This document shows positions 5,383 to 7,471 of a stretch of 7,471 nucleotides of DNA, piece by piece. The position numbers were made by a program, and so were the translations under genes. Position 1 is the first letter of the stretch. The number at the start of each line of letters is the position of its first letter. This DNA comes from DASUGM01 sp036274055 (GTDB lineage Bacteria > Acidobacteriota > Vicinamibacteria > Vicinamibacterales > SCN-69-37), in contig DASUGM010000286.1 of NCBI GenBank assembly GCA_036274055.1, forward strand, positions 1 through 7,471, written 5' to 3'. The notes beneath the pieces are model-generated. The model was not told the DNA's origin. It made no database searches and was given only the letters and a program-made list of their open reading frames with translations.

Positions 5383-5389
5383 AATCGGC

Positions 5390-5565
5390 GATGGGCGATC
5401 GGGTGATCGGGCCATGGCAGAGCATCGCGCGATCGAGCGATCGGGCGAAGGCTGCACTGGGACCGCCGTCCAAAGCGTCTTCCGCAAGCGTGACTCAGCT
5501 CATCCTTCGCTCGATCGTGCGATCGCTCCCTGCCCTGCCATGGCCCGATCGCCCGATCGCCTATC
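5390..5565. repeat. Long imperfect palindrome upstream of the PQQ-propeller gene
   Basis: Positions 5390-5463 pair with 5492-5565 without any gap (paired positions sum to 10955). Of 74 pairs, 60 are Watson-Crick and 5 more are G-T on the plus strand. The central loop is 28 bases (5464-5491). The longest perfect run is 16 bp, 5405-5420 with 5535-5550. The arms contain iterated (G)GCGATCGG-type units. The palindrome ends 4 bases before the first ATG of the rightward gene. Codon-like open frames through it are by-products of its repeats. Confidence 0.8.
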
Positions 5566-5569
5566 ATCC

Positions 5570-7417
5570 ATGGCCATGCCCCGAGCCCGTCTCGTCGTGA
5601 TGGCCGCGATGGTCGCCGTCGCACCGGTGCTGGCGCAGGGCCAGGCGCCGTCGAACGCATGGCCCCAGTGGGGCGGTCCGGCGCGCGACTTTCATTCGAC
5701 CTCCACCGGGCTCGCCGACGCGTGGCCGGCCGCGGGACCACCGGTGCTCTGGTCGCGCGCGCTCGGCACCGGCCACTCGTCGATCGCCGTCGACGAGGGC
5801 CGACTGTTCACGATGTATCGCGCCGGCAATGGACGCGCGAAAATCGGCCCGTGGAAGACCGAGGAGACCGTCGTCGCGCTGGATGCGAAGACCGGCGAGA
5901 CGCTCTGGGAACATTCCTATCCGGCGCGCACCGGCTTCGAAGACTTCAGCTTCGGCCCCGGCCCGCATGCGACGCCGCTCGTTGTCGGCGACCGCGTCTT
6001 CACCACCGGCACCAATCTCCAGCTGTTTGCTTTCGACAAACGTACTGGCCGCGTGCTCTGGTCGCACGACCTCGTGAAGGAGTTCAAGGCACCGGAACTC
6101 CTGATTCGCCCGGTGGTGAAAGCCGGCTACGGATGCAGTTTGATCGCGTTTGCCGACACGATCCTCTGCAGCGCCGGCGGACCGGGCCAGTCGGTGATGG
6201 CGTTCCGACAATCCGACGGTGCGGTCGTGTGGAAGAGCGGCGATTTTCTCACCTCGGGAGCGGCGCCGATCCTGATTCAGATCGGCGGCCGGCCGCAGGC
6301 GGTGTTTCTTGGCGGTGGAAGCGTCGTCGGCCTCGATCCGGCGACTGGCGCAATTCTCTGGTCCCATCCGCACGATCCCGGGAACGACTTGAACTGCACG
6401 ACGCCGCTGTTCGGGCCGGATAACGTGCTGTTCATGTCGTCGGCGTACCAGGCCGGCAGCCGCGCGATCCAGCTCACGGAGCGCGGCGGTAGCACCGACG
6501 CCGCCGAACTCTGGTTCACCAATCGCGTGCGCTTCATGTTTCTTGGCGCCGTCCGCATCGGCGACTTCGTCTACGGAACCACCGGCGACTTCGGCCCCGC
6601 GTTTCTCACCGCGCTCGACATCAAGACCGGCCAGTCGGCCTGGCAAGTTCGCGGGTTCGCGCGCGCGAGCCTGGTGCACGCCGACGGCAAAGTCATCGTT
6701 ATGAATGAGGACGGCGATCTCGCGCTGGCGCGGCTGTCGCCGACCGGCGCGGAGATTCTTTCGCGGGCGAAGCTGTTCGACACTGTCTCGTGGACGGCGC
6801 CCGCGCTCGCCGGCACGACGCTCTACGCGCGCGACCGCGAGAAGATCGTCGCGGTGGATGTCGGCGTGCCGGGCGCAAAGCCCGCGGCGTCATCGTCATC
6901 GACGGCGCCGGCAGCGGTACCGCTAGCGGCGGCCACACCTCCACCGCCAGGCCCGTTGCCGCGGGCGGAACTGGTGACGCCGCTCGCCGGCTCGTGGGTC
7001 CTGGACGCCAGCGGCAGCACCGTCGTCGACGAGGTCCCGTTCGCCGGACTGGCCGCAAAGGGCGCGCCGACGTGGCTGTTCATCACCCAGGCCCTCAACG
7101 GCACGCTCCTGTTCGAGAGCGCCGTCAACACGAGCCACGCGCGTTTCTATCGGCCGACGCGCTCGACGACGACGGAAGTCAGCGGCGGCGTCATCACGAT
7201 GACGTCGTCATGGAACGGAAAGGCGCTGGTGGCGCGGGGCGCGGTCAGGACGACGAATGGCACGACGTCCGATTTCACCGAGTCGATCGCGCGCGAGGGC
7301 GACACGCTCGTCATCGAGATCACGTCAGGAGCGCAAACCAGCAAACTGCGCTACACAAAGCTGACCGATGTCGGCCCATGCACGAGCTGGCCGACGCCGT
7401 GCAAGAAACAAGGGTGA
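5570..7417 (+). CDS. Exported PQQ-like beta-propeller protein with C-terminal beta-rich domain
   Basis: The protein is 615 residues from ATG 5570; ATG 5576 is equally plausible. A signal peptide is evident: MPRAR, then hydrophobic VVMAAMVAVAPVLA, with likely cleavage near AQGQA (22-26). WPQWGGPARDFHST (31-44) is the usual opening of PQQ-like propellers. Blade motifs of the A-x-D-x-x-T-G-x-x-x-W type recur at 103-114, 154-165, 211-222 (degenerate), 254-265 and 348-359. A low-complexity Ala/Ser/Pro linker (438-465) leads to a second domain (472-598; LAGSWVLDASGS, then alternating beta strands) that looks lipocalin-like in style but which I cannot name. The C-terminus has C604 and C611, a possible disulfide. 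No full quinoprotein dehydrogenase active site is apparent, so a scaffold or assembly role like BamB, or a non-enzymatic binding role, is as likely as catalysis. No Shine-Dalgarno is visible. Confidence 0.85.
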   Translation: MAMPRARLVVMAAMVAVAPVLAQGQAPSNAWPQWGGPARDFHSTSTGLADAWPAAGPPVLWSRALGTGHSSIAVDEGRLFTMYRAGNGRAKIGPWKTEETVVALDAKTGETLWEHSYPARTGFEDFSFGPGPHATPLVVGDRVFTTGTNLQLFAFDKRTGRVLWSHDLVKEFKAPELLIRPVVKAGYGCSLIAFADTILCSAGGPGQSVMAFRQSDGAVVWKSGDFLTSGAAPILIQIGGRPQAVFLGGGSVVGLDPATGAILWSHPHDPGNDLNCTTPLFGPDNVLFMSSAYQAGSRAIQLTERGGSTDAAELWFTNRVRFMFLGAVRIGDFVYGTTGDFGPAFLTALDIKTGQSAWQVRGFARASLVHADGKVIVMNEDGDLALARLSPTGAEILSRAKLFDTVSWTAPALAGTTLYARDREKIVAVDVGVPGAKPAASSSSTAPAAVPLAAATPPPPGPLPRAELVTPLAGSWVLDASGSTVVDEVPFAGLAAKGAPTWLFITQALNGTLLFESAVNTSHARFYRPTRSTTTEVSGGVITMTSSWNGKALVARGAVRTTNGTTSDFTESIAREGDTLVIEITSGAQTSKLRYTKLTDVGPCTSWPTPCKKQG

Positions 7418-7471
7418 CGGACGTCATGCGCTAAGAGCCGGCCAGGGGTCGCATCTTGAATTCACGTACAG

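Noticed and set aside
5315..5473. N-terminal extension of the sigma factor
   Set aside because: It is translated palindrome and would make the N-terminus much longer than ECF sigma factors normally have.
5519..5526. GCGATCGC octamer (cyanobacterial HIP1)
   Set aside because: It also occurs in unrelated coding DNA near 1871 and is expected in such GC-rich, CGATCG-rich sequence. It does not indicate a cyanobacterium.
5345..5569. N-terminal extension of the propeller gene
   Set aside because: It is only translated palindrome, and it would place the obvious signal peptide 75 residues inside the protein.
5564..6679. Minus-strand frame of 371 codons under the propeller gene
   Set aside because: It has an Arg/Ala/Glu-rich composition with no motif; the plus frame shows a signal peptide and repeated propeller blades.
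7418..7471. Possible start of another gene at the right edge
   Set aside because: Only 54 bases remain, with no clear Shine-Dalgarno and start pair or frame.

Overview
This is a GC-rich, densely coded bacterial chromosomal window with strong G/C at third codon positions. The ECF sigma operon, the secreted PQQ-propeller protein, the secretin-like small exported protein and the short 'CGATTGC'-type repeats between genes suggest an Acidobacteriota-like soil lineage, possibly Vicinamibacteria. That placement is inference from gene style; there is no rRNA or other marker here.

Layout from left to right. Positions 1-147 (+) are the C-terminal tail of an unidentified protein. A CDP-alcohol phosphatidyltransferase of the phosphatidylserine synthase type follows (254-910, +); a long imperfect palindrome (149-311) covers the gap before it and supplies its first 19 or so codons. 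It converges on a leftward two-gene operon: a DapA/NAL-superfamily aldolase or dehydratase (1756-2667, -) overlapping an SDR oxidoreductase with a degenerate active site (980-1771, -). Uridine kinase (2766-3392, +) diverges from that operon behind a structured leader. A 229-base gap (3393-3621) separates udk from the next operon and holds a 7-nt-periodic repeat array and two GC-rich hairpins.

Next is a tightly coupled leftward operon of ECF sigma factor (4775-5314), single-pass membrane protein and presumed anti-sigma factor (4236-4778), and exported beta-rich protein (3622-4239). The two junctions are both 4-base ATGA overlaps. The last gene (5570-7417, +) encodes an exported PQQ-like beta-propeller fused through a Pro/Ala/Ser linker to a C-terminal beta-rich domain. 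I see no gene after 7417 (54 bases).

How the genes may work together: sigma, membrane protein and exported protein look like one envelope-signalling unit, because the sigma factor would be held by the membrane protein and all three are co-translated. The aldolase and SDR look like a small sugar-acid or keto-acid catabolic pair. Phosphatidylserine synthase and uridine kinase are housekeeping functions.

The most unusual content is not a protein. The window holds two long, diverged palindromes with arms of about 70-74 nt and 81-82% complementarity, at 149-311 and 5390-5565, and a shorter near-perfect one at 5315-5382. All three sit at gene starts. The last two fill the divergent region between the sigma-factor start and the propeller-gene start almost completely.
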